From positions 1 to 64,000 of the forward strand of contig CANNZV010002618.1 in assembly GCA_947561585.1 (NCBI GenBank): a stretch of DNA of 64,000 nt, in the 5' to 3' direction. Under the pieces are notes generated by a model that worked only from the letters and a program-made list of their open reading frames with translations, ran no database searches and was not told where the DNA came from. Source of the DNA: Caprella mutica. Lineage: Eukaryota; Arthropoda; Malacostraca; Amphipoda; Caprellidae. The number at the start of each line of letters is the position of its first letter. Positions within the stretch are counted from its first letter, which is position 1. Both the position numbers and the translations under genes were made by a program. Positions 49,401-59,202 of this stretch are shown here, one piece after another.

Positions 49401-52072
49401 TTAGGTTTGGTTAGTTCTTGATATTACTCATTTATTGATAATTTGTATGATACTATGTAACTAGCATTTTCTTTATATTAAATTTACACTTTTGTTGATA
49501 AATCACAAACTGTTTATGTTTCACAACACATGTGATAGAACAGCAGAAAGAAAGGTGTGAACGCACTTTATCAGTTTAATCTATTCTGAAACCGTTTTTG
49601 GTGAATCAAAGAGAAAGGGGTTGGCGTCCCTGGGTCATCAAACTGTCGTAATTTGGAATATGTTTTTTTTTTTCCATGTTTATCATTCTTTAACCGCTAC
49701 TTGCAGTTTTAGAGTATACCGCTAGGGTTATGCTCTTCAACTATGAAGTCTTAGATTATGTCTGTGATAGGCTCGTAGGCTTCATCTGTCAATAATAGGT
49801 GGTAGGTGACTTGGATCATGGAGCCAATTCCCTTTCTGACAGCTCCTTTCAGTCACTTACATTTAATTTCCTTCTTTTCGTCCGCTATATGACTTTTGGT
49901 TCCGAAACAGACGTTAAACTTCTAAGTATAATAACGATATGCTCTTCAACTTCAAAGTCTTAGATTTCGTTTTGGTTAGGCTCATTGGCTTCACTTACTA
50001 TCAACTCTTTATCTTCCTCTTCCATCGATGAGATCAGCAACCCATGTTTGAGTCTTTTGTTGTCACATTCCTAGGTAAGTGACTGCATTCACTGAGTAGC
50101 TGTTCTGCATGCATGAGATTTTTCAGCGACAGATGAGGTGATTTTGATCACGGAGCCAATTTCCTTTCTGACTGCTTCTTCTAGTGCTTTATATTAAATT
50201 TCTTTCTGACTTCCGTGATATAGCCTTTGCCTCCGAAGTAGACGTTTAACCCCCTACTAAAGTGAATTAATTGTTCACTGGGGTGGAATATACCTGGGGT
50301 GGAATATACTGGGGTGAAATATGCCAGGGTGGAATATACATAGAACCATCTTTTCTTATATTATCAAAAATGTGGAACCTACCTATAATTTTAAACTTAC
50401 CTACCCATCTCCAAATCACTTATTACCAATATTTTCATTCATTGTTTTAGGAGGAAGTCACATGGTGTATCGAATAACTGAATTTCAATCAGGGCTTCAT
50501 TTGGCATCTCTAATCTTTTAATTCAATTGAATTAACCTTACAAACGTGTGATTATTGAAATAGAAATACAATGAAAATATATTTTATCCCGGGACGTCAC
50601 CGGTCAGTGATTTTTTATCACTGAGAGTAGCCGGTACTGTGTGAATATGTCCGTTGAAATTAAAGTAACGATATATTTTTTCACGGACACTGAATCACTG
50701 AGAGAAGAGTGACGGATTTCAGACGTACGGGACGTCACCGGACCGGTCCGTCTCCGTCATTCTCATTTCAGGGATAAAAATCACTGACCGGTGACGTCCC
50801 GGACGGATCATTGTCATGTGAGAAGTAGCCTTAACTCTCAACCAGTGTAATGTTCATAGTTTCATTTTAGGTATGACATGGTATTTAGGAGCTCAGTCTT
50901 GAAATATTCAATAAACCAATTCCCTAACGTAAAAACTACTAGCATAAAATCGTTTTTAATTCTTAAATCAATTTGAACTGATTTATATTAATCGATATTT
51001 AAATGATAGCTTTACGCACAATATATATAAAGTGTTAATTAAAATTTAAACCCGATATAATATTATATATAATGTTAGTTACAATAGCCATACACAGTTC
51101 ATTCTACTCCACTAGGTATATTGCTTTGCAAGACTAAGGCAAAGATCTCTTTGATACCTCAGGATCGCTGTGGTTATTCGACAACAAGAATATATATCTC
51201 ATACACGTGTTTATTTTGTTCATAACTTTACGATACCAAACGTAATGTAAGAGATACAAAATGTTATCAGAACTACAATAATGAACTGTCTGTCTTTCCG
51301 AAGCCATATTTCGTTATATTATTATATTTGATTTTAAAGTTTTTATCAATAGCAAAAAAAACTTTTAATTGATAATGCTTGTTAAGTACATACCTGTTAT
51401 AAACTATATATATATATAATAAACCACTTTCATTAGTAAACTGAGAGGATTTTTTTTATTATTTTCACTCAACATTTATATTTCAGAAGAGTTTAATTCA
51501 GTGATATATTATAATTTAGAAACAATAACTTCTCTTGATTTTATTTTTTAATTGACTGGTCCTTTGAGCATTAAGGTGTTAGCCTTCACTCCTAGGAATT
51601 AGGTAGGTATTAATTATATAATATTGAAATATTACGCAAAGTAAATGTAATAAATGAACATGAATTAGGCTACTAGCCTAGTAACTTATGCTATCAAATA
51701 GACTATAGTAATTATTTGTATGAATATTGACATGTTAAAAAGAAGTAAATTACAGTGTACAACAAAACATTAGTTTGTTACATAATAAAGTAGAGCCACA
51801 CTGTGTGATGATACCTTAGGGCTAACTAAAGTAGGAAAGGTGAATTTCACAATATATCAAAGTCACTGTTGAGATAGCAGTGATTCTCTGTGTAATAAAC
51901 ACATTTGCTGTGTAATAATACATTGATTATATATGTGCATCTCTCATACAGTCTTATCACCGTATATACAGCTACACATACGTATATTTCTCAGGCACTT
52001 AAAGTTTACTTGGTTACTACATAAGCCTTAGACCAAATAGTCACTGCACTAACCTGAAGAAAGGTTATCCAT
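37410..52072 (-). CDS. PAR-domain bZIP transcription factor (HLF/TEF/DBP group), 497 aa as modelled
   Basis: Coding exons, 5' to 3': 52054-52072 (proposed), 42208-42407, 41012-41789, 40311-40418, 39652-39815, 37907-38044, 37410-37496. Introns are GT-AG and the frame closes to 498 codons. Near the N-terminus, [14 protein letters not shown] then [10 protein letters not shown] is the conserved activation segment of HLF/TEF (LWDKTLPYEPDF, MDLDEFL). Exon 3 is Ser/Asn-rich, then Lys-rich. The PAR region ends [14 protein letters not shown]. The basic region reads [18 protein letters not shown] (residues 441-458), with the zipper to the stop. It is a nuclear DNA-binding dimer, expected to bind TTAYGTAA-type sites. 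The first exon (MDNLSS plus one base) is chosen because its phase fits the 2-base start of 42208-42407 and a promoter-like cluster lies just upstream. The other six exons are firm. Confidence 0.88.
39513..39647 (+). mobile_element. Family S fragment abutting a bZIP splice donor
   Basis: CCGTATCGCTGACGTTAAAA, GGCTCCATGAACAAAGTCAC and ACTGACAATGCTGATGG match family S at 19257-19375. It ends within about 3 bases of the donor GT (39651-39650) of exon 39652-39815, so most of the intronic side of that donor is repeat-derived. Confidence 0.8.
40423..40790. repeat. 34-bp minisatellite in a bZIP intron, about 9 units
   Basis: The unit contains AACAATATTATGTGTCATGT and ACAGGGTATAGTG; the edge units read ACAGGGAACATTGG. 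The array begins 3 bases from the acceptor AG (40420-40419) of exon 40311-40418. Edge units therefore copy the polypyrimidine tract of that acceptor (complement TTCCAATGTTCCCT). Confidence 0.92.
42850..42985. mobile_element. GATCGAATGA/CAATTG word cluster, probable MITE relic
   Basis: GATCGAAT, its complement ATTCGATC-like forms and CAATTG recur about eight times in 130 bp (ACAATTGATCGAATGAACAA, AATTATCGATCGCTC, AACTGATCGAATGATCAATT). The ends are not defined. It lies in the first bZIP intron. Confidence 0.5.
43130..44225 (+). mobile_element. Tc1/mariner-like element, family M1 copy 2, left end lost
   Basis: The right end is the complement of CAGGGTGTCCCAATAAAAAT, with TA outside. The left terminal repeat starts only at the internal part (TCTCTGCAAAAATTTTCAGA, matching 13030-13060), so about 110 bp are missing. 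It carries a plus-strand transposase relic and is inserted in the first bZIP intron. Confidence 0.85.
43370..43798 (+). pseudogene. Mariner-like transposase, frameshifted
   Basis: The first frame reads [20 protein letters not shown], then [11 protein letters not shown] and ends at a stop near 43548. A second frame (43580-43798) continues [30 protein letters not shown] and then [18 protein letters not shown]. In related transposases the last segment is WxQDGAPPHY; here the catalytic Asp position reads Glu. One frameshift separates the halves. It cannot encode an active enzyme. Confidence 0.82.
44226..46403. other. First bZIP intron, no further gene seen
   Basis: A short frame at 44598-44795 and fragments up to 45100 have no recognised similarity. 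An AT dinucleotide run lies at about 45340-45360. Confidence 0.45.
46404..47054. mobile_element. MITE with CCTTTCGCCGAAA word, about 650 bp
   Basis: The left end ATGGTTCCAGGTCCTTTCGC is matched at the right by the complement of ATGGCTCTAGGTCCTTTCGC; AAATAAGGTATA pairs further inside. The word CTTTCGCCGAAA recurs in the middle (46864). The interior also iterates TATCCGGATTT and CCCGTATTTTT phrases. No coding content. Confidence 0.78.
47836..48460 (-). pseudogene. Mariner transposase relic, several frames
   Basis: Reading from 48460 downwards, fragments correspond to the helix-turn-helix part ([16 protein letters not shown] then [13 protein letters not shown]). The middle part follows ([16 protein letters not shown], compare HFCxKGVKxN). 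Then comes [20 protein letters not shown], which aligns with FQQDSAPAHKxxxVQxW. The catalytic Asp after QQ is replaced by Gly and frames shift repeatedly. It is inactive. Confidence 0.8.
48455..48700. mobile_element. ATATGGTAA-word element, copy 1, nested in M2
   Basis: GATACCATATCTATTACATG, ATAAGTATGGTATTTGACAT, TTGCTATGAATATGG and GATATAGTTTTAAAATGGAA match the complement of 52780-53045. The word ATATGGTA or its complement recurs throughout both copies. Confidence 0.78.
49050..49146. repeat. 17-bp tandem repeat, about 5-6 units
   Basis: TGTGACTTTTTTCACTT units with GT/TT and TG/CG variation; the unit is nearly its own inverted partner (GTGAC, GTCAC). Confidence 0.9.
49605..49925 (-). mobile_element. 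Family S, minus-strand copy 1
   Basis: The complement of 49605-49925 follows 19223-19680, including CCAGGGACGCCAACCCC, GAAGAGCATAACCCTAGCG and GTTCCGAAACAGACGTTAAA. Confidence 0.82.
49926..50262 (-). mobile_element. Family S, minus-strand copy 2
   Basis: Directly adjoining the previous copy and in the same orientation: complement of GAAGAGCATATCG, GTCACTTACCTAGGAATGTG and GGGGGTTAAACGTCTAC. The head-to-tail arrangement suggests a tandem duplication or two insertions at one site. Confidence 0.82.
50587..50805. mobile_element. MITE with GGGACGTCACCGG word, about 220 bp
   Basis: The left arm GGACGTCACCGGTCAGTGAT faces the right arm AATCACTGACCGGTGACGTC. The word GGGACGTCACCGG appears a third time at 50728. 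An internal ACCGGACCGGTCCGT palindrome is present. GC content is much higher than around it. Flanking duplications are not visible. Confidence 0.85.
50806..52053. other. First bZIP intron, donor-proximal part
   Basis: AT-rich with TA microsatellite patches (51400-51420). No element or exon recognised. Confidence 0.45.
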
Positions 52073-52407
52073 AATTATAATCCGCAAGAGCCGTCAATGA
52101 GATCCTTTACATGCGATTGACGGAGAGAACATCCATAACCTCACTCAACAAATTCTTTAGTGCCACTGAATCTGATTGGCTGCAGAGAGCCACGTGACGC
52201 ACAAAAAACAAATATACACAGTAGTGACAATGGAGTCTTTTCTGAACGTGACGTCATAAGGTAATACAGTAAAATGTTTCAGTAGATGCTTAGCAGTTTC
52301 ATTAACTCATTATATTTTATACAATAACAATAGCTGAAGAGTTTGACTAGATTTACACACGTCAATTACTTTAAATTTGATCTTACAGTGTTGACGTGAT
52401 GACGTCA
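52073..52407 (-). promoter_or_regulatory. Putative bZIP gene promoter: CCAAT box, E-box and two CRE sites
   Basis: On the minus strand, upstream of the proposed ATG at 52072, lie CAGCCAATCAGA (52171-52182, an NF-Y type CCAAT box) and CACGTG (52191-52196). The perfect palindrome TGACGTCA follows twice (52249-52256 and 52400-52407). E-box and cAMP-type sites are known controllers of PAR bZIP genes in animals. Promoter function here is inferred from motif clustering and the matching exon phase. Confidence 0.5.
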
Positions 52408-52779
52408 CGTACATAAATTATCTCTATTGTCACTACTGTACATATTGTTTGTACTGTATAGAAGATATGTGTATCTTTTAAGAACATCACCGCTCAGCCA
52501 AATACCTATCATATACTTAAATATTACTCTAGAGTCTATTACAAAGATGTTAAGAACTCATGATTTTTTTTTAATATTTACTAAAAAAACAAATGAACAA
52601 AAAAGTTGTCATTAGTCGTCACATGCCACTATACCTCTGGCACGGCTAGAAAATAATCTGTTATACATTATTACGCACCGACATGCTAAATGTTTCATTT
52701 TTGCGCTGGTAAATAACATGGGAAGAGTAGCTACTTCGCTGCAAACAACTCCATATTGCATACACATGGTTAAAATATG

Positions 52780-53045
52780 GTTTTAATGTGGCGCTATGGT
52801 ATGAATTTGTGGTTATTCCATTTTAAAACCATATCAAATAGAGATTGCATATATTATATTGTATTGACCTCGTCCAAATCATATCCATATGTCAAATACC
52901 ATACTTATGACAGGTGTTTACCAAAGTAATTTTTCACATTCATAGCAACATGGCGAATTGAATTACCATACTTACAGCATATGTTAACCACACGTAATTT
53001 ACCAAATTGCCATGTAAGACTGCATGTAATATATATGGTACCCAT
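52780..53045. mobile_element. ATATGGTAA-word element, copy 2
   Basis: The complement of this segment matches 48455-48700. ACCATAT or ATATGGT-type words occur about ten times in both orientations, for example CAAATACCATACTTATGAC and ATATATATGGTACCCA. No coding content. Confidence 0.75.
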
Positions 53046-53050
53046 TTGGA

Positions 53051-53457
53051 CACATGGTATGCACATAAAATTGTTTTGCAAGTCATTGAGTACATGTTGT
53101 ACTAGGAGGTAAATAATGTTACTATATATTATGCAACTATATGGGCTAGAAGAGTGGACTGGATAAGGAGGAGGGGGGGGGGGTTGTCTATAGAACCGGA
53201 TAAACCTAAAGGACCATCAATGTGAGGTGTAATTTATACCTATGCACGTATACAGTCACCCAGTACACTTCTACCGCAAAACATAACATTTGAAGTAAGA
53301 AATAATTAATCCGTTGAAACAATAGAATAGGAATTAGAGCAGTGAACAATATATTGGTAGAACTGTTATGGTTTGCTGACGCTTGGGAAAATTGTAAAAC
53401 TTTGTTATTATTTATATTATTAATATGTCAACTTGTTAATAATCCCGTATCGTTCTG
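53051..53457. other. Intergenic, no gene seen
   Basis: A G-run at 53171-53183 is the only oddity. Confidence 0.45.
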
Positions 53458-55552
53458 AGACTGTTGGGCAAATATGAGGGGACTGTTAGTCAAATATGAG
53501 GGGACTGTTTTTCAAATATGAGGGGACTGTTAGTCAAATATGAGGGGACTGTTAGTCAAATATGAGGGGACTGTTTTTCAAATATGAGGGGACTGTTAGT
53601 CAAATATGAGAGGACTGTTAGTCAAATATGAGGGGACTGTTAGTCAAATATGAGGGGACTGTTAGTCAAATATGAGGGGACTGTTTTTCAAATATGAGGG
53701 GACTGTTAGTCAAATATGAGGGGACTGTTAGTCAAATACGAGGGGACTGTTAGTCAAATATGAGGGGACTGTTAGTCAAATATGAGGGGACTGTTTTTTC
53801 AAATATGAGGGGACTGTTAGTCAAATATGAGGGGACTGTTTTTCAAATATGAGGGGACTGTTAGTCAAATATGAGGGGACTGTTAGTCAAATATGAGGGG
53901 ACTGTTTTTCAAATATGAGGGGACTGTTGGTCAAATATGAGGGGACTGTTGGTCAAATGTGAGGAGACTGTTGGTTAAATATGAGGGGACTGTTGATCAA
54001 ATGTGAGGGGACTGTTGATCAAATGTGAGGGTACTGTTGGTCAAATGTGAGGGGGCTGTTGGTCAAATATGAGGGGACTGTTGATCAAATGTGAGGGGAC
54101 TGTTGGTCAAATGTGAGGGGACTGTTGGTCAAATATGAGGGGACTGTTAGTCAAATATGAGGGGACTGTTAGTCAAATATGAGGGGACTGTTAGTCAAAT
54201 ATGAGGGGACTGTTAGTCAAATATGAGGGGACTGTTTTTCAAATATGAGGGGACTGTTAGTCAAATATGAGGGGACTGTTAGTCAAATATGAGGGGACTG
54301 TTAGTCAAATATGAGGGGACTGTTAGTCAAATATGAGGGGACTGTTAGTCAAATATGAGGGGACTGTTTTTCAAATATGAGGGGACTGTTAGTCAAATAT
54401 GAGGGGACTGTTAGTCAAATATGAGGGGACTGTTAGTCAAATATGAGGGGACTGTTTTTTCAAATATGACGGGACTGTTAGTCAAATATGAGGGGACTGT
54501 TAGTCAAATATGAGGGGACTGTTTTTCAAATATGAGGGGACTGTTGGTCAAATATGAGGGGACTTTTGGTCAAATGTGAGGAGACTGTTGGTTAAATATG
54601 AGGGGACTGTTGATCAAATGTGAGGGGACTGTTGATCAAATGTGAGGGTACTGTTGGTCAAATATGAGGGGACTGTTGGTTAAATATGAGGAGACTGTTG
54701 GTTAAATATGAGGAGACTGTTGGTCAAATATGAGGGGAATGTTTTTCAAATATGAGGGGACTGTTGGTTAAATATGAGGGGACTGTTGGTCAAATATGAG
54801 GGGACTGTTTTTCAAATATGAGGGGACTGTTGGTTAAATATGAGGGGACTGTTGGGCAAATATGAGGGGACTGTTTTTCAAACATGAGGGGACTGTTGGT
54901 CAAATATGAGGGGACTGTTGGTTAAATATGAGGGGACTGTTGGTTAAATATGAGGGGACTGTTGGTCAAATATGAGGGGACTGTTTTTCAAATATGAGGG
55001 GACTGTTGGTTAAATATGAGGGGACTGTTGGGCAAATATGAGGGGACTGTTTTTCAAATATGAGGGGACTGTTGGTTAAATATGAGGGGACTGTTGGGCA
55101 AATATGAGGGGACTGTTTTTCAAACATGAGGGGACTGTTGGTCAAATATGAGGGGACTGTTGGTTAAATATGAGGGGACTGTTTTTCAAATGTGAGGGGA
55201 CTGTTGGTCAAATATGAGGGGACTGTTTTTCAAATATGAGGGGACTGTTGGTTAAATATGAGGGGACTATTGGGCAAATATGAGGGGACTGTTTTTCAAA
55301 TATGAGGGGACTGTTTTTCAAACATGAGGGGACTGTTGGTCAAATATGAGGAGACTGTTGGTTAAATATGAGGAGTCTGTTGGTTAAATATGAGGAGACT
55401 GTTAGTCAAATATGAGGAGACTGTTGGTTAATTATGAGGGGACTGTTGGTTAATTATGAGGGGACTGTTGGTTAATTATGAGGGGACTGTTGGTTAATTA
55501 TGAGGAGACTGATAGTCAAATATGAGGAGACTGTTGGTCAAATAGGAGGGGA
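53458..55552. repeat. 22-bp minisatellite, about 95 units, with higher-order structure
   Basis: Unit TATGAGGGGACTGTTAGTCA followed by AA. Classes differ at TTAGTC, TTTTTC, TTGGTC, TTGGTT, TTGATC and ATATG or ATGTG. A run of seven distinctive units at about 53908-54050 recurs at about 54523-54665, an offset of 617 bp (28 units plus one base). The right end decays (GAGGAGACTG, TTAATTATG). The period is not a multiple of three and no frame runs through. Confidence 0.97.
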
Positions 55553-55748
55553 TTTTGATTGAAAATATTTATTCACAACGGATGTTCATATTTTCATGAA
55601 AAAATTCAAACTCTACGTTGAATTTTTTTTAAGTTTTAAACTTTTCGAATAAATTTATTCATCGTCAGTAATAAAGAAACCTGAACTAAATAATCTATTT
55701 TATGGCCAACTGTCGTATGTTGGATATTTACACTAAAACAATCTGAGG

Positions 55749-57581
55749 CCCATACTATACTAGCAGTTTCACCGCCGCGTTTTCACTGTCCTGTGTACGT
55801 TTCTTCAATTAATAATGGTTAAATGGATGGGAAGCAAATTTGCATACTGCACTAGCGCTTCTACCGCCTTGGCTTTCGGCAGTAGGCGGTGGTAACGTTT
55901 CTACTTTCAAATATCAAGCAACTGCTGGTAAATTAACGTGGTATCAATCATTCTTACTTATACATCTCGGTATTTGCATTATTTCTGATGTTATTATTAG
56001 GTAATGTGAAAATTAAATATTTATGAAATATTCATATTACTTCATTGTTTCAATACATTCATATATTATCTCATATTAAAATTCAGTGTTCTATAATTTG
56101 AATATGTTTGGTTTTATTGATCACAGTTCACGCCAAAAACAAAACATTCCACTGAGAAGGATATATTGCTCTGGAATTATTATTTCTGGATAATAAATAT
56201 AATAAAGAGAAAAAAAATGATAGAAAACGCCGTATACAGGGTGTCCCAAAAAAACGATACCCAAATTTCAATAGCTGGCTGTAATTCAAAAACTATTAAA
56301 CTTAAAAAAGAATATGAAAATCAAATTTTGTTTATCAACATTTATTCCATACCTGTACAAAATTTTAGATGAATATATCCTACCGTTTTCTTTTCACAGT
56401 ATTTTACGGACCGATACCAAAAACCAGTTTGCGCACATTTGGTTTAACTTCGAATTTTAGTATATTAAAACCATGTTTTTAATAACTTTCAACAGTTTAT
56501 TAATATTGTTTGTTAAAAACTCGTTATAATAACAATAAAAGGCGTTTATTAATATGCAACCGAAAAATAAACAGTCAATTAATCGTTTCAGGCGATCTGG
56601 TGGGTCATTCGATACGATAATGCGTATTGCCGAATAGTTTAACTCATTTAGTTTTTCCTCACAGGCCAAAGCAACAGTTTTGAACCCATCTTGAACCAAC
56701 CAGGTTCGATTGATTCTGTTTCAATGTATTTTTCGAAGTCTTGGAACGATTCTATCATTTATTAGATCAAAGTATCTATCTCCATTTAAATTATTTTTTG
56801 GAAAAATAAGGACAGACGATACGGCCAAGTCGGCCATTGGTACCGAAGTCCAATCCACACACAGACTTTCTATCACGAAATTCTTACGTCAAAGTTGAAA
56901 GTAGAAAGTTGGTTCTTCGGTGAATATGTGTGAACGTTATGATAATTTATTTTACCATTCAAATGAAAAGTGGTCTCATCACCAACCACATTATCGTCCA
57001 CAAACAGGACATTTCTTTGCTAAAACCAATGAGCAAAATTCAGAGCCGAGGAAGATCGGTATTTAGGTGTTTGTTTCGCAAGTACATCTTGTAAGGATGT
57101 CACTTCAAATTTAAGGTTACAAATCTGTTAAATGTAGATTTAGTATCATCTAATCCAATTTTTATTGCAATGATTTGCAAATTTTCTGTAAGTGCTTCTT
57201 GAACAATTCGAACTGTGAAATAAGTGTTTTACTGAAAGTGCGCAAGCAGGTTTTTGGTATCGGTCACCAAAAATACAGCTAAAAGAAAACCATTGAATCG
57301 ATTCATCGAATATTTTGTACAGAGATAGAACAAATATTGAGAAACAAAATGTATTTTTCCAATTTGTTGCAAGTTTAATAGTTTTTGAATTACAGCCTTT
57401 GAAATTTGGATATCATTTTTTGGGGGACACCCTGTATAGACTGCACTGCCCAGTATAGTTTGCAAAGCGTTTCTACCGCGGCGGATATACCGCGTTTTCA
57501 CCGCTTAGTATACTTTGAATTTCAAGCGGAAACAGAGCAGTGAAAACTCGGCGGTGAAACTTCTAGTATATAAGGTATGGG
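55749..57581. mobile_element. MITE with ACCGCC word, split by a mariner
   Basis: The left end CCCATACTATACTAG continues GTTTCACCGCCGCGTTTTCA. The right end is the complement of CCCATACCTTATATACTAG followed by AGTTTCACCGCCGAGTTTTC. Inner parts repeat CTACCGCC/GCGGTGG and AGTATAC words. The M1 element 56237-57434 sits inside; without it this MITE is about 0.63 kb. Confidence 0.85.
56237..57434 (-). mobile_element. Tc1/mariner-like element, family M1 copy 3, complete ends
   Basis: Ends CAGGGTGTCCCAAAAAAACG and the complement of CAGGGTGTCCCCCAAAAAAT continue into GATACCCAAATTT. TATA lies outside both ends. The 1198-bp body holds minus-strand transposase remains between about 56570 and 57110 in several frames, including the complement of a DETTFHLNG-like segment near 56960. 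No intact gene. It is nested in the 55749-57581 MITE. Confidence 0.92.
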
Positions 57582-57793
57582 ATTGAGACATCCAAATGCA
57601 TAATAAACCGAGTATGAATCCTATCAATCATATATTGCTATTCTTGACTATATACCTATTCTTAATTATTCTTCCAAGTCAATTTCAGTTATTTCACAAG
57701 TGATAAATTTTAGGTATTAATTAATATGATTGAAGATCTTTATAAAATTTACAATCAAATCGTGGGTTATCATAATTCTTCTTCTCCATCGAA

Positions 57794-58170
57794 CACTATC
57801 CAATCACATGACATTGCCTAATCACCATACACTGCCCAATCACCACACACTACCCAATCACATGACATTGCCCAATCACCATACACTGCCCAATCACCAG
57901 AAACTGCCCAATCACCACACACTGCCTAATCACCGGACACTGCCTAATCAATATACACTGCCCAATAACCAGGCAGTACTCAATCACCAGACACTGCCCA
58001 ATCACCAGACAGTATCCAATCACCACACACTGCCTAATCACCGGACACTGCCTAATCAACATACACTGCCCAATAACCAGGCAGTACTCAATCACCAGAC
58101 ACTTCCCAATCACCTGATAGTATCCAATCACCAGACACTGCATAAATAACCAGACACTGTCCAATCACCG
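57794..58170. repeat. 18-bp minisatellite, left block, about 20 units
   Basis: Unit ACTGCCCAATCACCAGAC with variants. A 6-unit (108 bp) higher-order repeat is visible: unit order HHTLPN, HRTLPN, QYTLPN, NQAVLN, HQTLPN, HQTVSN in the plus frame occurs twice in succession (about 57912-58127). The 139-codon frame over it is an artefact of the period. The block resumes after an inserted element at 58646. Confidence 0.95.
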
Positions 58171-58180
58171 GGGTAGTGCC

Positions 58181-58645
58181 ATTAGTCCGACGCCCCATTA
58201 GCACGACGCCCCACTAGTCCGAAGCTCCATTAGTCCGACGCCCCCAATATGTCTGACAGTTACATCTTTCTGTGTTATTTTTGTTTTATTTTTTGATTAT
58301 AATAAAAAATATGATTAAATAGGTATACTAAATTTGTAACTAATCTGAATAATAAAATAATTTTTAATTTCTTTCATTTTTAAATGTCATATTACTCTTT
58401 TATTTTAATTTATTTTTAATATTAATTTATGATGCAATCCGTTGTTTGATTTCATCATTTAATGTAGTTTGTTGTATCCGCTAGTTTGTTGTACTGCACA
58501 CTTCACGATTGTTAAATGACCTGGCAAAGGGGTTTGGAGGGGCGGCACGCCTCCCGATATACATATTTTTTTATTTTAAATCAGTAATAAAGTACAAAAG
58601 TGTCAGACAAGTGGGGTGTCGGACTAGTGGGTCGTCGGACTACTG
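58181..58645. mobile_element. Foldback-like element with 16-bp tandem repeats in its arms
   Basis: The left arm has four tandem units of CCATTAGTCCGACGCC type, then ATGTCTGACAG. The right arm is the complement: GTGTCAGAC, GGTGTCGGACTAGTGG, GTCGTCGGACTACTG. AGTGCC flanks both ends (58175-58180, 58646-58651), part of a presumed target duplication. The interior carries a solo end of the CCGCTAGTTTGT family (58466-58560). No coding content. Confidence 0.87.
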
Positions 58646-58860
58646 AGTGCCTAATCTCCGGACACTGCCTAATCACCAGAAACTGTCCAATTACCAGACA
58701 CTGTCCAATCATCGGACAGTGCCCAATCCTCAGACACTGTCCAATCATCGCTCAGTGCAATCTGTCCAATCATCGGACACTGCCTAATTACCGGACAGTG
58801 CCTAATCCCGGGACAGTGCCTAATCGCCGGACAGTGCCTAATCCGGTGAATGGGCAATAT
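58646..58860. repeat. 18-bp minisatellite, right block, about 11 units
   Basis: ACTGTCCAATCATCGGAC and GTGCCTAATCNCCGGACA units, the same period and phrase as the left block but with CGGAC in most units. It is separated from the left block by the foldback-like element. Confidence 0.92.
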
Positions 58861-59202
58861 CTGGGGATTGGATGAGCACAGAAATTTCAATGTTCTGTGT
58901 GGGACTGTGGGTGAGTCTCCAACTAATTTCAACTCAACGAGTCAACCTTAAAAGTCAAATACATCTTAAAAAGGCATGCTTCTTGGCATCAGGGGCTGCA
59001 TGTTCTCTACTGATCATGCCATCTTTCCCAAAGTTTATGATCTCTCTATCTCACCAAAATGAAAATTAGAGTTACCTAGTTGACAACCATCGCACAATAG
59101 AACTAACTAACTAGCTAGGTAGGTAGGTACTCTTCTAAATTTGCAGACTTGGAATTGACCATTCATTGCTGTTCAAACCGACTCATCAGTCCCAGGTTGA
59201 GG

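Larger units (their letters stand above)
49364..50340. mobile_element. Element bounded by GGGTGGAATATAC words, containing two family S copies
   Basis: TATTCCACCCTAGCATATTC at 49364 faces GGGGTGGAATATACCTGGGG at 50281-50340, where the word is repeated four times. Between them lie two minus-strand family S copies. The bounding words may be the ends of one element that later received or carried the S copies. Confidence 0.5.

Noticed and set aside
53458..55552. CRISPR-like array
   Set aside because: Units are contiguous without unique spacers, and the host is a eukaryote. The same applies to the other arrays.
57730..58149. 139-codon frame LPNH-repeat protein
   Set aside because: Open only because the 18-bp array period is divisible by three.
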